DNA of 64,000 nt from Hyphomicrobiales bacterium (GTDB lineage Bacteria > Pseudomonadota > Alphaproteobacteria > Rhizobiales > Beijerinckiaceae). The stretch covers positions 1,466,001 through 1,530,000 of the forward strand of contig CAKNFP010000001.1 of the NCBI GenBank assembly GCA_930633525.1. Reading direction: 5' to 3'. The notes under the pieces were generated by a model that searched no databases, had not been told where the DNA came from, and saw only the letters and a list, made by a program, of their open reading frames with translations. Numbering within the stretch: position 1 is the first letter of the stretch; each line of letters opens with the position of its first letter. Positions 51,757 through 60,848 of this stretch are shown in pieces. The position numbers and the translations under genes were made by a program.

Positions 51757-53057
51757 ACAACCTTTCCGTTCTTCGAGGCAGCCCCCTCATGGGTGCGGGG
51801 ACCGATCGACGGATCGTCCCCAGCACGGTGCTGCTGGCTGTTCGTTGTTGTCGATGTGACGCCGGCCTGCAGCATCCCGTCGATTTCGCCGGGGCCGTAG
51901 CCGAGTTCCTGCAGGATCGAAATGCTGTCGGCTCCCATGGTGGGCGGAGCCTTGTCGATGCTCGGTCCACCATGGGCGAAGCCGAAGCCGGCGACCGGCA
52001 CGGTGATATCGCGGTCATCGCCGAAGAGGTTTCTGTGCACGTGGGTGAGGCTCGGCCGGGCCGCGACCTGTTCACTCGACAGGGCTTCGGCGACGGTACC
52101 AACCCGCGCAGCCGGGATACCGGCCTCGTTGAAACGCCGCTCCCATTCCTCCGCACCTGTGCGGTCGAAGGCCTCGGCCAACGCCCTCCTGCGCTCGGCG
52201 TCGCGCGCGGGCGACGCCGTCTGCGTCGCGTCCTCCCGCGTCGGGCCAAGATCGGGCCTGCCGACCGCGGCCCACAGCCGCTCCTGCTGGCGCCGGTTGA
52301 GCGCTGCGATCATGATCATGCCATCGCGCGTCTGATAGCAGCTGCCTTCTGCTGTGGCGAAATCGTTGCCGCGCGGCTTTGACAGCATCTCGCCGGAAGC
52401 CGACAGGCCGGTGATATTGGAGCTCATCAGCATCAGTGCCACGTCCTGCATCGACACGTCGACGAACTGGGACTCGCCCGTGCGCGCCCGCGCGTGCAGC
52501 GCCGCGGAGATGGCGAGCGCCGCTGTAGTGCCGGCAGCGTAGTCGATGACCGGCGCTCCGACCTTCAGCGGAGTTATCTCCTGCGTGCCCGTCACGGACA
52601 TCAGCCCGGATGATGCCTGTATGATGCCGTCATAGGCGGTGTGTGCACGCTTCGGCCCGGTCTGCCCGAAGCCGGTGATCGAGCAGTAGACGAGATCGGG
52701 CTTCAGCGCGGCCGCCGCCTCGTAGCCGAAGCCGAGTGCCTCCAGGGCGCCAGCCCGATAGTTTTCGACGAGTACATCCGCTGTGGCGAGCAAGCGGGCC
52801 AGGACATCCCGCCCGGCTGGCTGCGTCAAGTCTAGTGTCAGGGACCGCTTATTGGAGCCTTGACTGAGATAGTTGGTGCCCATCAGCCGCCGGCCGAGGG
52901 TGGGATCGGTTCCGGTTTCCCGCACCTGGTCCGGCCGTTCCGGATGCTCAATCTTGATGACATCCGCGCCGAGAACCGCGAGCTGATAGGCGGCAAACGG
53001 CCCTGCCAAAACATGTGTGAGGTCGATGACCCGTATCCCGGCGAAGGCACGTGTCAT
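51753..53057 (-). CDS. CaiB/BaiF family CoA transferase A (amine locus)
   Basis: 434 aa. IRVIDLTHVLAGPFAAYQLA and SNKRSLTLDLTQPAGRDVLA are the class III signatures; the presumed catalytic Asp is Asp172 in APVIDYAAGTTAA. ATG 53057 overlaps the DapA-family stop by 4 bp. The C-terminal 30 residues (TSTTTNSQQHRAGDDPSIGP) form a flexible tail not typical of the family. Presumably activates the acid produced upstream in the pathway as CoA ester for BKACE or further degradation. Confidence 0.92.
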   Translation of the reverse strand: MTRAFAGIRVIDLTHVLAGPFAAYQLAVLGADVIKIEHPERPDQVRETGTDPTLGRRLMGTNYLSQGSNKRSLTLDLTQPAGRDVLARLLATADVLVENYRAGALEALGFGYEAAAALKPDLVYCSITGFGQTGPKRAHTAYDGIIQASSGLMSVTGTQEITPLKVGAPVIDYAAGTTAALAISAALHARARTGESQFVDVSMQDVALMLMSSNITGLSASGEMLSKPRGNDFATAEGSCYQTRDGMIMIAALNRRQQERLWAAVGRPDLGPTREDATQTASPARDAERRRALAEAFDRTGAEEWERRFNEAGIPAARVGTVAEALSSEQVAARPSLTHVHRNLFGDDRDITVPVAGFGFAHGGPSIDKAPPTMGADSISILQELGYGPGEIDGMLQAGVTSTTTNSQQHRAGDDPSIGPRTHEGAASKNGKVV

Positions 53058-53959
53058 GCGGAGATCATCTCGCAGGCGATCATTGCCTGACGGAGCCTTT
53101 CGAGTTCGGCGCCGGCGAGCGGCATCACCGGATCGCGTGGCACACCGGCCGGTTGGCCCAGAAGGTTGAGCGCGGCCTTGAAGGCGGATGGCCAAGTGCC
53201 GGTGCCCATCAGCACCTGGTAGATCGTCGTCAGGTGAACATGCAGCTTGCGGTAGCTGTCGTCGGGTGCGCGGCGCGCGACGTCCATGATCGTTCGACTG
53301 CGCGCGCCGAGCAGTTCCGGCCCTGTCGCGATGAAGCCCTGCGCGCCGAGCGCGACACCCGGAAGAATATAGTGGCATGGGCCGACCAGGACGGCGATGC
53401 GTTCGCGGAAACGTTCGATCAGATGGGTATGGTGGAAGAAGTCGCGGTTGCTCTCCTTCAGCCCCACGATCGGCGCTACCCCCAGCAGGGCATCAAGATC
53501 CTCGAGAGAAAGGTCGATGGAGGTCCGGCGCGGCGAATTGTAGGCGACAATTGGTAGGTCGACTGCCTTGGCGACAGCCTCGAAGCGGCGAAGCAACTCA
53601 TCGCGCGAGGCCTTCAGCACATAGGTCTGCGGCATCAGGAGCAGCCCGTCTGCGCCCGCGTCGCGCGCGGCTTGTGCATAGGCGACAGACCCGCTCGCGC
53701 TCGCTGCTGTCGCACCGCACATGACCGGAACGCGACCACGGGAGCTTTCGACCGCGAGGCGCGTCAACAGCGCACGTTCCTTGGAGGAAAGCGCCCAGCT
53801 CTCACCATTGTCGCCGGCGACGCAAATCCCGTTGGCACCCTGCGTGATCAACCAATCGACCAATTGCACGAAGGCGTCCTTCATGATCTCGCCATTCTCA
53901 GTGAACGGTGTGACCACGGCGGGGATCGCACCGTGCAGGGTTTCGCGTGTCACTTTCAT
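53054..53959 (-). CDS. DapA/NAL-family Schiff-base aldolase or dehydratase (amine locus)
   Basis: 301 aa TIM barrel. Unlike the family member at 29067, this one keeps the canonical residues: AGDNGESWALSSKERALLT for the GxxGE loop, YNSPRRTSIDL with the catalytic Tyr, and IVGLKESNRDF with the Schiff-base Lys. It is 18 bp after the SMP-30 gene and overlaps the CoA transferase by 4 bp. In hydroxyproline catabolism such a protein deaminates a pyrroline intermediate; here an equivalent role with a cyclic or keto-acid intermediate is plausible, inference. Confidence 0.93.
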   Translation of the reverse strand: MKVTRETLHGAIPAVVTPFTENGEIMKDAFVQLVDWLITQGANGICVAGDNGESWALSSKERALLTRLAVESSRGRVPVMCGATAASASGSVAYAQAARDAGADGLLLMPQTYVLKASRDELLRRFEAVAKAVDLPIVAYNSPRRTSIDLSLEDLDALLGVAPIVGLKESNRDFFHHTHLIERFRERIAVLVGPCHYILPGVALGAQGFIATGPELLGARSRTIMDVARRAPDDSYRKLHVHLTTIYQVLMGTGTWPSAFKAALNLLGQPAGVPRDPVMPLAGAELERLRQAMIACEMISA

Positions 53960-53977
53960 GGAGGAACTCCCTCTTTC

Positions 53978-54889
53978 CTATTTCGCGTCCGCGCCTGCGG
54001 GAATGCCGGCCATATCGGCCCGGTAGATCGTGCCGCGCTCAGCCTCGGTGATATAGAGCCATCGGCCCGTAGCATCGAACCTGACCGCCGTCGTCCAGAG
54101 GCCACCACGGGTGTGGATCTTCGCCACGGGATCGCCCAGCGCGTCGAAGACGTGGACGCGCCCCGCCTGCGCCTGAGCAACGGCCAAAAGGCCACCAGGA
54201 CCGACGGCAAGGCCATCGGGTCCGAGGCCGCCTGACAACTGGATATGCAGGCCTACCATCGGATGCACCGGATCGGGCCATTTCGCCATCAGCCGCCAGA
54301 TCGCGTTGGCACGGGTCGCCGCCACATAGACGTGGGCTCCCCCGCGGCCAAGCGCGATGCCGTTGGGATAAGGCACATTGTTGAGGATGAGATCCGGCGT
54401 GTCATGCCCCGGTCGCAGCCGAAACAGTCGTCCGGTGGGGTCGCTCAGGCTCGAGCGGCCGGGGTCGCCAAACCAGAGCGCGCCGTCCGGCCCGCGCGCG
54501 ATATCCCCCAAGCCGCGGAAGGATTCACTGTTAACGCCGCGGCACAATGTTTCGAGACTCGATGTTTTGCTGTCGAACCGCAGCACGCCCTGCCGGTAGT
54601 CGGTCAACGCGAACACGCCGTCGCCAAGCCAAGCGAGGCCGTGTGGCTCTCCCCCATAAGAGAACGCCACGCTCCATTCACCGTCGGGCGAAACGCAAAA
54701 CAGTCGGCCGTTTGGTACATCAACTAGCCAGAGATTGCCGGAGTCGTCGAATTCCGGCCCTTCCAGAAAGGAATGCAGCTTCATCCCCGGTCGCGTGACC
54801 CGCTCCCACTCGCCCGGAGCGCCACGCGCATGCAGCGCCTGCGGTAGCTGCGTGAAAGGCTCTGCGTCGATCGTGACCGGAAAATACAA
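53978..54889 (-). CDS. SMP-30/gluconolactonase family protein
   Basis: 303-aa six-bladed beta-propeller, metal-dependent lactonase. FLEGPEFDDSGNLWLVDVPN contains the first metal Glu, LNNVPYPNGIALGRGGAHVY a conserved Asn, and LGPDGLAVGPGGLLAVAQAQ an Asp site. No signal peptide. It is the first gene of the leftward operon whose promoter region (54890-55054) also has the IclR-type palindromes. Hydrolyses a lactone or lactam-like intermediate. Confidence 0.92.
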   Translation of the reverse strand: MYFPVTIDAEPFTQLPQALHARGAPGEWERVTRPGMKLHSFLEGPEFDDSGNLWLVDVPNGRLFCVSPDGEWSVAFSYGGEPHGLAWLGDGVFALTDYRQGVLRFDSKTSSLETLCRGVNSESFRGLGDIARGPDGALWFGDPGRSSLSDPTGRLFRLRPGHDTPDLILNNVPYPNGIALGRGGAHVYVAATRANAIWRLMAKWPDPVHPMVGLHIQLSGGLGPDGLAVGPGGLLAVAQAQAGRVHVFDALGDPVAKIHTRGGLWTTAVRFDATGRWLYITEAERGTIYRADMAGIPAGADAK

Positions 54890-54978
54890 GAGCGCACACC
54901 TTCTTGATCACACGTTTAGGCGGTTCAGTTTCATGGCCGTAACGGCGCCCGTTAGCAACGTTGACGCTAGCGATTTAA

Positions 54979-55013
54979 GTTTTGTATGGCAACTATTGAT
55001 TTGTATAGAAAAC
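54979..55013. promoter_or_regulatory. two copies of the 16-bp IclR-2 operator, lactonase/aminotransferase region
   Basis: GTTTTGTATGGCAACT (54979-54994) and GATTTGTATAGAAAAC (54998-55013), the second two bases from GTTTYRTATAYRAAAC. They lie between the divergent lactonase operon and the aminotransferase gene. Confidence 0.65.
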
Positions 55014-55054
55014 AATGTCAGCTTGCGGCTCGCGCATCAAGGAGAAGTGACGAC

Positions 55055-56383
55055 ATGAGTAGTGTGCTTCACCGCGACCTTAAGATCGGCCTTCCCAAGG
55101 TCGTTCGGGGGGAGGGGTGTTATTTGTTCGACTCTGAAGGTCGCTCCTATGTCGATGCCTCCGGCGGAGCCGCTGTTTCATGCCTGGGACATAGTGATGA
55201 GCGAGTGATAGCGGCCGTCCGTGAGCAGATCGGCACGCTGCCTTTCGCGCACACTTCGTTCTTCACGAATCAGCCCGCCGAAACCTTGGCCGAAAAGCTG
55301 ATCGCCCGCGCTCCCGAAGGTTTTGGTGAAGGCCGCGCAGTCTTCGTGGGAAGCGGTTCGGAAGCGATGGAAGTCGCGCTCAAACTGGCCCGCCAGTACC
55401 ATGTTGAGCGCGGCGAGACCGCACGCAGCGTGTTCGTTGCCCGCCGCATGAGCTATCACGGCAACACGCTGGGCGCGTTGTCGGTGGGCGGGCATATGCA
55501 ACGTCGCGCCACATACGCGCCGATGCTGATGAATGTCGAGCATATCCCCGCCTGTCATCCCTACCGCGACATCCAGCTCGGCGAGACGTTGGAAGCCTAT
55601 GGCTTACGGCAGGCGGACGAGCTGGAAAGAACTATTCTTTCGGTTGGCGCGGACAAGGTCGCGGCTTTCGTCGCCGAGCCGGTGTCGGGCGCAGCCCTTG
55701 GATCGGTACCACCTGTGCCCGGCTACTTCAGCCGCATCCGCGAGATCTGCGATCGCTATGGCGTGCTGTTCATCGCCGACGAGGTCATGTGCGGCATGGG
55801 GCGCACCGGAAGTCTTTTTGCCATTGAGCAAGAGGGCGTGTGCCCTGACATTATCACCGTGGCGAAAGGTCTTGGCGCAGGCTATCAGCCCATTGGCGGA
55901 ATGCTCGCATCCAAGAAGGTGATCGCCGGCATCGAGGCGGGCTCGGGCACGCTCGCCAACGGCCACACCTACATGAGCCATGCCGTCGCTTGCGCAGCAT
56001 CGCTAGCGGTGCTGGAGGCGATTGAAGAGGACGATCTCGTCGAACGGGTCGAGAGGATGGGCAGTCTGCTGCGGCGGCGCCTGGAGCGCAGCTTCAGTCA
56101 ACATCCGGCTGTTGGCGACATTCGTGGGCGCGGCCTCTTCCAGACGATAGAGCTGGTCGCTGACCGTGACAGCAAGATCCCCTTTCCGCGTTCACGCCGT
56201 ATCGCGGAACGTTTCCGCGAGCGGGCAATGATCAACGGCCTGATCTGCTATCCGTCCGCAGGGTGTGCCGATGGCGCGCTCGGAGATCACGTCCTTCTGG
56301 CACCTCCCTACATCGTCACAGAAGCCCAGATTGATGAGATTGTCGAAAAGATGGAGCGGACGCTGGCCGAGGTGCTCGCGTAG
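55055..56383 (+). CDS. class III PLP-dependent aminotransferase
   Basis: Cytoplasmic omega-aminotransferase, 442 aa. Start ATG 55055 is used because AAGGAG is 10 bases upstream and because the operator-like repeats lie inside any longer frame. PLP-binding Lys271 is in IITVAKGLGAGYQPI; GSGSEAMEVALKLARQYH and FIADEVMCGMGRTGSLFAIE are the other active-site motifs. This family transaminates an omega-amino group (beta-alanine, 4-aminobutyrate, diaminopimelate-like) or D-amino acids. It is followed 57 bp later by a binding protein gene. Confidence 0.94.
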   Translation: MSSVLHRDLKIGLPKVVRGEGCYLFDSEGRSYVDASGGAAVSCLGHSDERVIAAVREQIGTLPFAHTSFFTNQPAETLAEKLIARAPEGFGEGRAVFVGSGSEAMEVALKLARQYHVERGETARSVFVARRMSYHGNTLGALSVGGHMQRRATYAPMLMNVEHIPACHPYRDIQLGETLEAYGLRQADELERTILSVGADKVAAFVAEPVSGAALGSVPPVPGYFSRIREICDRYGVLFIADEVMCGMGRTGSLFAIEQEGVCPDIITVAKGLGAGYQPIGGMLASKKVIAGIEAGSGTLANGHTYMSHAVACAASLAVLEAIEEDDLVERVERMGSLLRRRLERSFSQHPAVGDIRGRGLFQTIELVADRDSKIPFPRSRRIAERFRERAMINGLICYPSAGCADGALGDHVLLAPPYIVTEAQIDEIVEKMERTLAEVLA

Positions 56384-56440
56384 CGCCAACGAGTGGAGCC
56401 CGCATACACAGTCAACAATAAACCAAAAGAGGAGCGAACT

Positions 56441-57295
56441 ATGAAATTAACCCGCCGCACGGCGACTGGCGTATTGATGGCAACCGTTGCATTTGCGAGC
56501 CTCGGCGCCAATTCGCCATCTTTCGCCCAGTCCGGCTCGACTTGGGACAATATCGCTAAAACAGGCGTTCTCAAGGTCGGCCTGATCCCAAACCGCCCTC
56601 CCTACCAGTTCGAGGTCAAGGGCAAGCAGGAAGGCCTGGCGATCCAGATGGGGGAGGACCTCGCGACGGCCTTATCGAAGGAACTCGGCAAACCAATCGC
56701 GATCGAGTACGAGAAATCGACCTGGTCGACCCTCGTCCTCGATATCCAGTCGGGCCGTATCGATACATTCTTCGGCATGTCGGAGACGCCCGAGCGCAAG
56801 GCTGCTCTGGACATGTTTGGCCCGCTCTATTCCGTACCGGTTGTCGCGATAACGGCCGGTGGTGGCTTGAAGGGTAATACCTGGGAAGCGTTGAATACGC
56901 CTGAAACCCGCATCGCGGTGGTGATGGGCACCACGGACGAAGATGCAGTGCGCAAGTACATGCCGAAGGCCACGATCCGCGCGATGAAGGGCATGGCTGA
57001 AGCGATCCTCGACGTGCAGTCGGGCAATTCCGATGCCTTGGTGACCTCCGTCCTTCTCGGCATCAACGCTATGGATAAGAACCCGAACTTCAAGGAGATG
57101 ACCCTGTTGCAGCCGCCGTACGCGCTGCCATCTGGTGGCGGCGCCCGCAAGGATGGCGACGGCCGCTTCACCACATTCGTGCAGAAGTGGTCCGAGGATT
57201 ACCGCGCCAGCGGCCGCGTCCAGGATGTCATCCTCGAATCCCTGAAGCAGGCAGGTTTCGGAATCGAAGCGATACCTGCCGAGGTTAAATTCTAA
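56441..57295 (+). CDS. amino acid ABC transporter substrate-binding protein 1 (amine locus)
   Basis: 284 aa, ATG 56441 with AGAGGAG a few bases upstream. Sec signal peptide ends NSPSFAQSGS. Family 3 pattern: WDNIAKTGVLKVGLIPNRPP followed by LAIQMGEDLATALSKELGKP, DIQSGRIDTFFGMSETPERK and SGGGARKDGDGRFTTFVQKW. Cotranscribed with the aminotransferase; no permease follows, so it must use the one at 51100. It is homologous to the second protein at 59294. Confidence 0.93.
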   Translation: MKLTRRTATGVLMATVAFASLGANSPSFAQSGSTWDNIAKTGVLKVGLIPNRPPYQFEVKGKQEGLAIQMGEDLATALSKELGKPIAIEYEKSTWSTLVLDIQSGRIDTFFGMSETPERKAALDMFGPLYSVPVVAITAGGGLKGNTWEALNTPETRIAVVMGTTDEDAVRKYMPKATIRAMKGMAEAILDVQSGNSDALVTSVLLGINAMDKNPNFKEMTLLQPPYALPSGGGARKDGDGRFTTFVQKWSEDYRASGRVQDVILESLKQAGFGIEAIPAEVKF

Positions 57296-57877
57296 TCGCA
57301 TAGTCCAAAAAATCCGGCCGGGTTCCGAAGGAACGTTGGAGACAATATTATCCATATGATTTCCGGTGAAATTCGCTTCGCCGGAAATTCTTTTTGCGTG
57401 AATATCCGTGTAATCTTCTCTTCAGCCTTCCGGAAGGGTTCTCTCGTGGCGGTTCCAGCTTTCCGGTGTGTCCCGCTATTTAAATATCGCGAGTGTTGGG
57501 CAGAGCGAACGATTCGTTCGCTCTCTCAGCCACGGCTCAGCAGAGGCGGGCCGCTTCCATGCCGATCTAATTTCCAGACAAGATTGAGCACGGGTTTTGA
57601 TGCGGCTGGGTAGTGTGGGATGACGGATTGGTTGGCCGAGATGGGGAACGGCACAACGCCCGTCCTAATCTCCAAAGCCCACGGCCGTTTTCCTGGCCAT
57701 AAATCGGGCCTCACAGGCGTCGCTGTGATGGGGCAATCGCTTTGCTGAAGCCTAGCATGGTGTCGCGAATGTCGCTCAGCCCAAGTCGGGGCAAGGAGTG
57801 GGCGGCCTTCCAGACAGAGGTGTGAAGGGTCCGCTCCCGTATTCGCGCCTCCGGCGTGGTGATACCGCCCACGATGG
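57296..57877. other. intergenic stretch, no gene seen
   Basis: About 580 bp between the binding protein gene and the end of the converging CoA transferase. Translation of the minus strand gives only a disrupted frame; no operator copy. I find no credible gene or hairpin with a T-run. Confidence 0.5.
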
Positions 57878-59110
57878 CTATATCGGGAGGTTCCGATCCG
57901 AGTCCGTTTCCACGGCACCTTCATCGATCAGTCGCTCTATCGTCTCATCATCATATCCGTGTTCGCGCAGAACATCACGGGTATCGACACCGAGTTCTGG
58001 TGGGAAGGATGTAATCTCTGGGCCGTCATGGCCGAAGATATAGGCCGCGACCGGCACTTCGACTTGGCCAGGAAAGCCCTCCGGCGGCTCTATCGACCTG
58101 ATTACCTTACGATTGTTCAGGCGGGCCTGATCCAGCCCCTCCGACAGCGAGCGGACGCGCGAGGCCGGCACATGGTCGGCTAGATGTCTCTCCCAATCCT
58201 CGGCGGATCGCGCTCGCATTTCCGTCTGCAGTATTTCGACCAATGCAGCGCGATGGACGTCTTGAGTGTTGACGTCGCTGAAACGGGGATCGGCGGCGAT
58301 GTCGGGGCGACCGATCAAGACGCATAAGCGCTCGAATTGTCCCTGCGTACAGCAACCAAGCATGATCATTTCCCCGTCACCTGCGACGTAGCAACTCGCG
58401 GCGGCAAGCGGGTGCTCGTTCGCGTGGGGACGTGGTGCCTTTCCGCTGCGGGTCTGGTTCATGATCGACGTGCTCATCAGCATCAACGCGGTATCATGCA
58501 TGGCCACGTCGATAAACTGCCCCAGCCCGTCGGCCGAGCGCTGGAACAGGGCGGCCGAGATAGCAAAGGCTGCCATCAGGCCACTCGAATAATCAAGCAC
58601 GGGCGAGCCGCTCTTGATCGGTCCTCCGCCGATCTCCCCCGTGCCTGACATCAAGCCTGAATTGGCCTGCACCACCTGGTCATAGACTTTGCGCGTCGCG
58701 TGGAGGCCGCTGCGGCCATAGCCGGACAATGCACAATAGATGAGCCTGGGGTTTCTTTCCGAGACTGCCTCATAGCCAAGCCCAAGCCCCTCCATGACGC
58801 CCGCACGAAAATTCTCGACCACGACGTCGGCATCATCGATGAGGCGCCGCGCCACCGCTGCTCCGTCCTTCGACGTGAGATCGATAACGATCGAACGTTT
58901 GTTGGCATTGAGGCTGAGGAAGTGATCGCCCATGAGCCTCCTCCTCAAGTCGCGATCGGAGCCTCGACGACGCATGTAGTCCCCGAGGCCAGGTTCCTCG
59001 ACCTTGATCACGTCAGCGCCGAGCAGCCCGAGCTGATACGTGCAGAAAGGCCCCGACAACACATGGGTGAAATCGACGATTCGGATACCCGAGAACGCGC
59101 GCTTAGCCAT
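57878..59110 (-). CDS. CaiB/BaiF family CoA transferase B (amine locus)
   Basis: 410 aa. IRIVDFTHVLSGPFCTYQLG and ANKRSIVIDLTSKDGAAVAR match class III CoA transferases; presumed catalytic Asp173 in SPVLDYSSGLMAA. It is close to transferase A at 51753 (same THVL..GPF, GADVIK and GLMS segments) so probably a paralogue with a related substrate. ATG 59110; the 16-bp palindrome lies 21 bp upstream. Stands alone leftward, facing the second binding protein gene. Confidence 0.92.
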   Translation of the reverse strand: MAKRAFSGIRIVDFTHVLSGPFCTYQLGLLGADVIKVEEPGLGDYMRRRGSDRDLRRRLMGDHFLSLNANKRSIVIDLTSKDGAAVARRLIDDADVVVENFRAGVMEGLGLGYEAVSERNPRLIYCALSGYGRSGLHATRKVYDQVVQANSGLMSGTGEIGGGPIKSGSPVLDYSSGLMAAFAISAALFQRSADGLGQFIDVAMHDTALMLMSTSIMNQTRSGKAPRPHANEHPLAAASCYVAGDGEMIMLGCCTQGQFERLCVLIGRPDIAADPRFSDVNTQDVHRAALVEILQTEMRARSAEDWERHLADHVPASRVRSLSEGLDQARLNNRKVIRSIEPPEGFPGQVEVPVAAYIFGHDGPEITSFPPELGVDTRDVLREHGYDDETIERLIDEGAVETDSDRNLPI

Positions 59111-59130
59111 AGGCCTAATTCCTATCGTAT

Positions 59131-59146
59131 GTTTTATATACGAAAC
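59131..59146. promoter_or_regulatory. 16-bp operator, CoA transferase B/SBP2 promoter
   Basis: GTTTTATATACGAAAC, an exact match to GTTTYRTATAYRAAAC, 21 bp upstream of CoA transferase B and in the region divergent from the second binding protein gene. Confidence 0.78.
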
Positions 59147-59293
59147 AATATTCTACTAGATATCTATTACAGATCCCAGAATGCTTATATATCATGATCA
59201 GCTCATTGACATCCGGCGGCAGAGTGTTTTTGTATAAGAAATTCAGTTTGGCAATTGAACCAAACGGTGGGGCGCTTTTTCGGGAGATCGATC

Positions 59294-60157
59294 GTGAGCG
59301 GATTAGTGTTGAACAGGCGCGGCATGCTTGCTCTGTCCGCATCGGCTGCATTCGCTGGAACACTTGGCGGAACTGGCCGCGTTTTCGCTCAGGCTCCATC
59401 GGCCTGGGACCAGGCCATAGAAACGGGAATAGTCCGTTTTGGAATGTATCCCAACCAGGCGCCTTACAATTTTACATTGGATGGCAAGCCCCGTGGCTTC
59501 AGGCGACTCATGGCGGAGGATTTTACAGCCCGACTAAGTGAGAAAGTCGGAAAGCAGCTCAAGGTGGAGGAAGTACCAAGCTCACTCCAAAACATCGTGC
59601 TCGACATTCAGGCAAACCGCATCGATGTGCATATGGGTCTGACCGTCACAGAAGAGCGCAAGAAGGCCATCGATATGTTCGGGCCGATCTACATGATGCC
59701 TGTGGCTGCCTTTAACAGCGCCAGCTTCAACCCAGGCACCAACTGGGATGACTATGACAAGAAAGGTATCCGCATTTCAGTCATTCAGGGATCGACAGAC
59801 GAAGCCGCTGCACGCGACCGATTGACCAAGGTGACTTTCCGCGGTTTCAAGAGCGCCGGCGAGGTCGTCCTCGATGTGATTTCGGGGAATGCGGACGCAG
59901 CCGTCATGGGGCTTCTGCTCGGCATGAACGGCGCCAAGCGCAACCCCAATATCGGCAGCATCATTCCCTTGCAACCGCTCTACGCCCCAGCCTCTGGCGG
60001 TGGTTGCCGCAAGGATGGGGACGGCCGTTTCACCAAATTCCTCCAGGAATGGGCCGTCGATCTGCAAACCTCTGGTCGCGCGGCCAAGCTCATCCTCGTA
60101 TCGATGGACGAAGCAGGGCTGGACGTCAACAAGCTTCCTCCGGGCGCTACTTTCTAG
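59294..60157 (+). CDS. amino acid ABC transporter substrate-binding protein 2, Tat-type signal
   Basis: 287 aa from GTG 59294, with GGGAGA six bases upstream; a longer in-frame start at 59255 is possible. The leader has LNRRGMLALSASAAFAG, a twin-arginine-like motif before a hydrophobic core, then cleavage near RVFAQ. The mature part is family 3, AIETGIVRFGMYPNQAPYNF, and SGGGCRKDGDGRFTKFLQEW aligns with the first binding protein. It differs in using the Tat-like leader and in having CRKD instead of ARKD. Second alternative receptor for the same ABC importer. Confidence 0.92.
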   Translation: MSGLVLNRRGMLALSASAAFAGTLGGTGRVFAQAPSAWDQAIETGIVRFGMYPNQAPYNFTLDGKPRGFRRLMAEDFTARLSEKVGKQLKVEEVPSSLQNIVLDIQANRIDVHMGLTVTEERKKAIDMFGPIYMMPVAAFNSASFNPGTNWDDYDKKGIRISVIQGSTDEAAARDRLTKVTFRGFKSAGEVVLDVISGNADAAVMGLLLGMNGAKRNPNIGSIIPLQPLYAPASGGGCRKDGDGRFTKFLQEWAVDLQTSGRAAKLILVSMDEAGLDVNKLPPGATF

Positions 60158-60848
60158 AAATTCAGGGCACGGAAAACGGTTGTTATGGAGCTGCCTGATC
60201 ACCGCCATGAGGCCAATACCTTTGCGACTGCGGAGGAATACAATCCCGGTGCATAATTGGCTCCACCTTCAGCATTGCTTGCTGCCTGATGGGAGTTTCG
60301 CGACGAGCCTCCAAGCTTCGCACAAAGTGGATACCCGCGCCCTCTTTTTGCCACGGGATCCAAACGGCACGGCCGCATGGTTTCCATATTGAAACTTTGC
60401 TGGACGGCTCGGCCACGAGCTGCCGATGCGTGCCCGACGTAGAGGCGCCATCTTTCGGATAGCGGCGGGTCGATCGTGAGTCGATAGTCGGCCTTCACGA
60501 TTAGGACCTGTGTTTTTTTGGCGAAAAGGAACTATTTCGTACCGCCGACCGTTTGTGAAGCCACCTGTAAGCAAAGGAAGCCCGAAAGGGCTGGCGACAC
60601 TATCCGCGGTCTCGGTTGGATTTGACGTTCGAACGACCAGTTAATTTGACGAACTTGAATACAAAGTTATGCGTGCAATTCTTCTTGCCAGATTTGGCCC
60701 GACGAGGGAGGCATATCGTTACTTCTTATACTTGCAAGGATGGTGGCCAGCCCGAACGCACCAACCTACCAGCAGTTCAGCTGTTCGATGGGTGAGGGCT
60801 GCAGGAGTTGCGCACGTCGCTGGCATTTCGGTTGCGGTCATCGGAGGC
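60158..60848. other. intergenic stretch without a recognised gene
   Basis: About 690 bp. Several frames exist on both strands but none has a ribosome binding site plus a recognisable domain. It borders an IS3-family remnant on the right, so it may be decayed mobile DNA. Confidence 0.45.

Noticed and set aside
54986..55054. Longer aminotransferase start (MATIDLYRKQ)
   Set aside because: The operator-like repeat at 54998-55013 would lie inside the coding region, and the SD supports ATG 55055.
57526..57924. 132-residue minus-strand frame in the 57.3-57.9 kb gap
   Set aside because: His/Arg/Pro-rich, no SD, overlaps the CoA transferase B 3' end; no family match.
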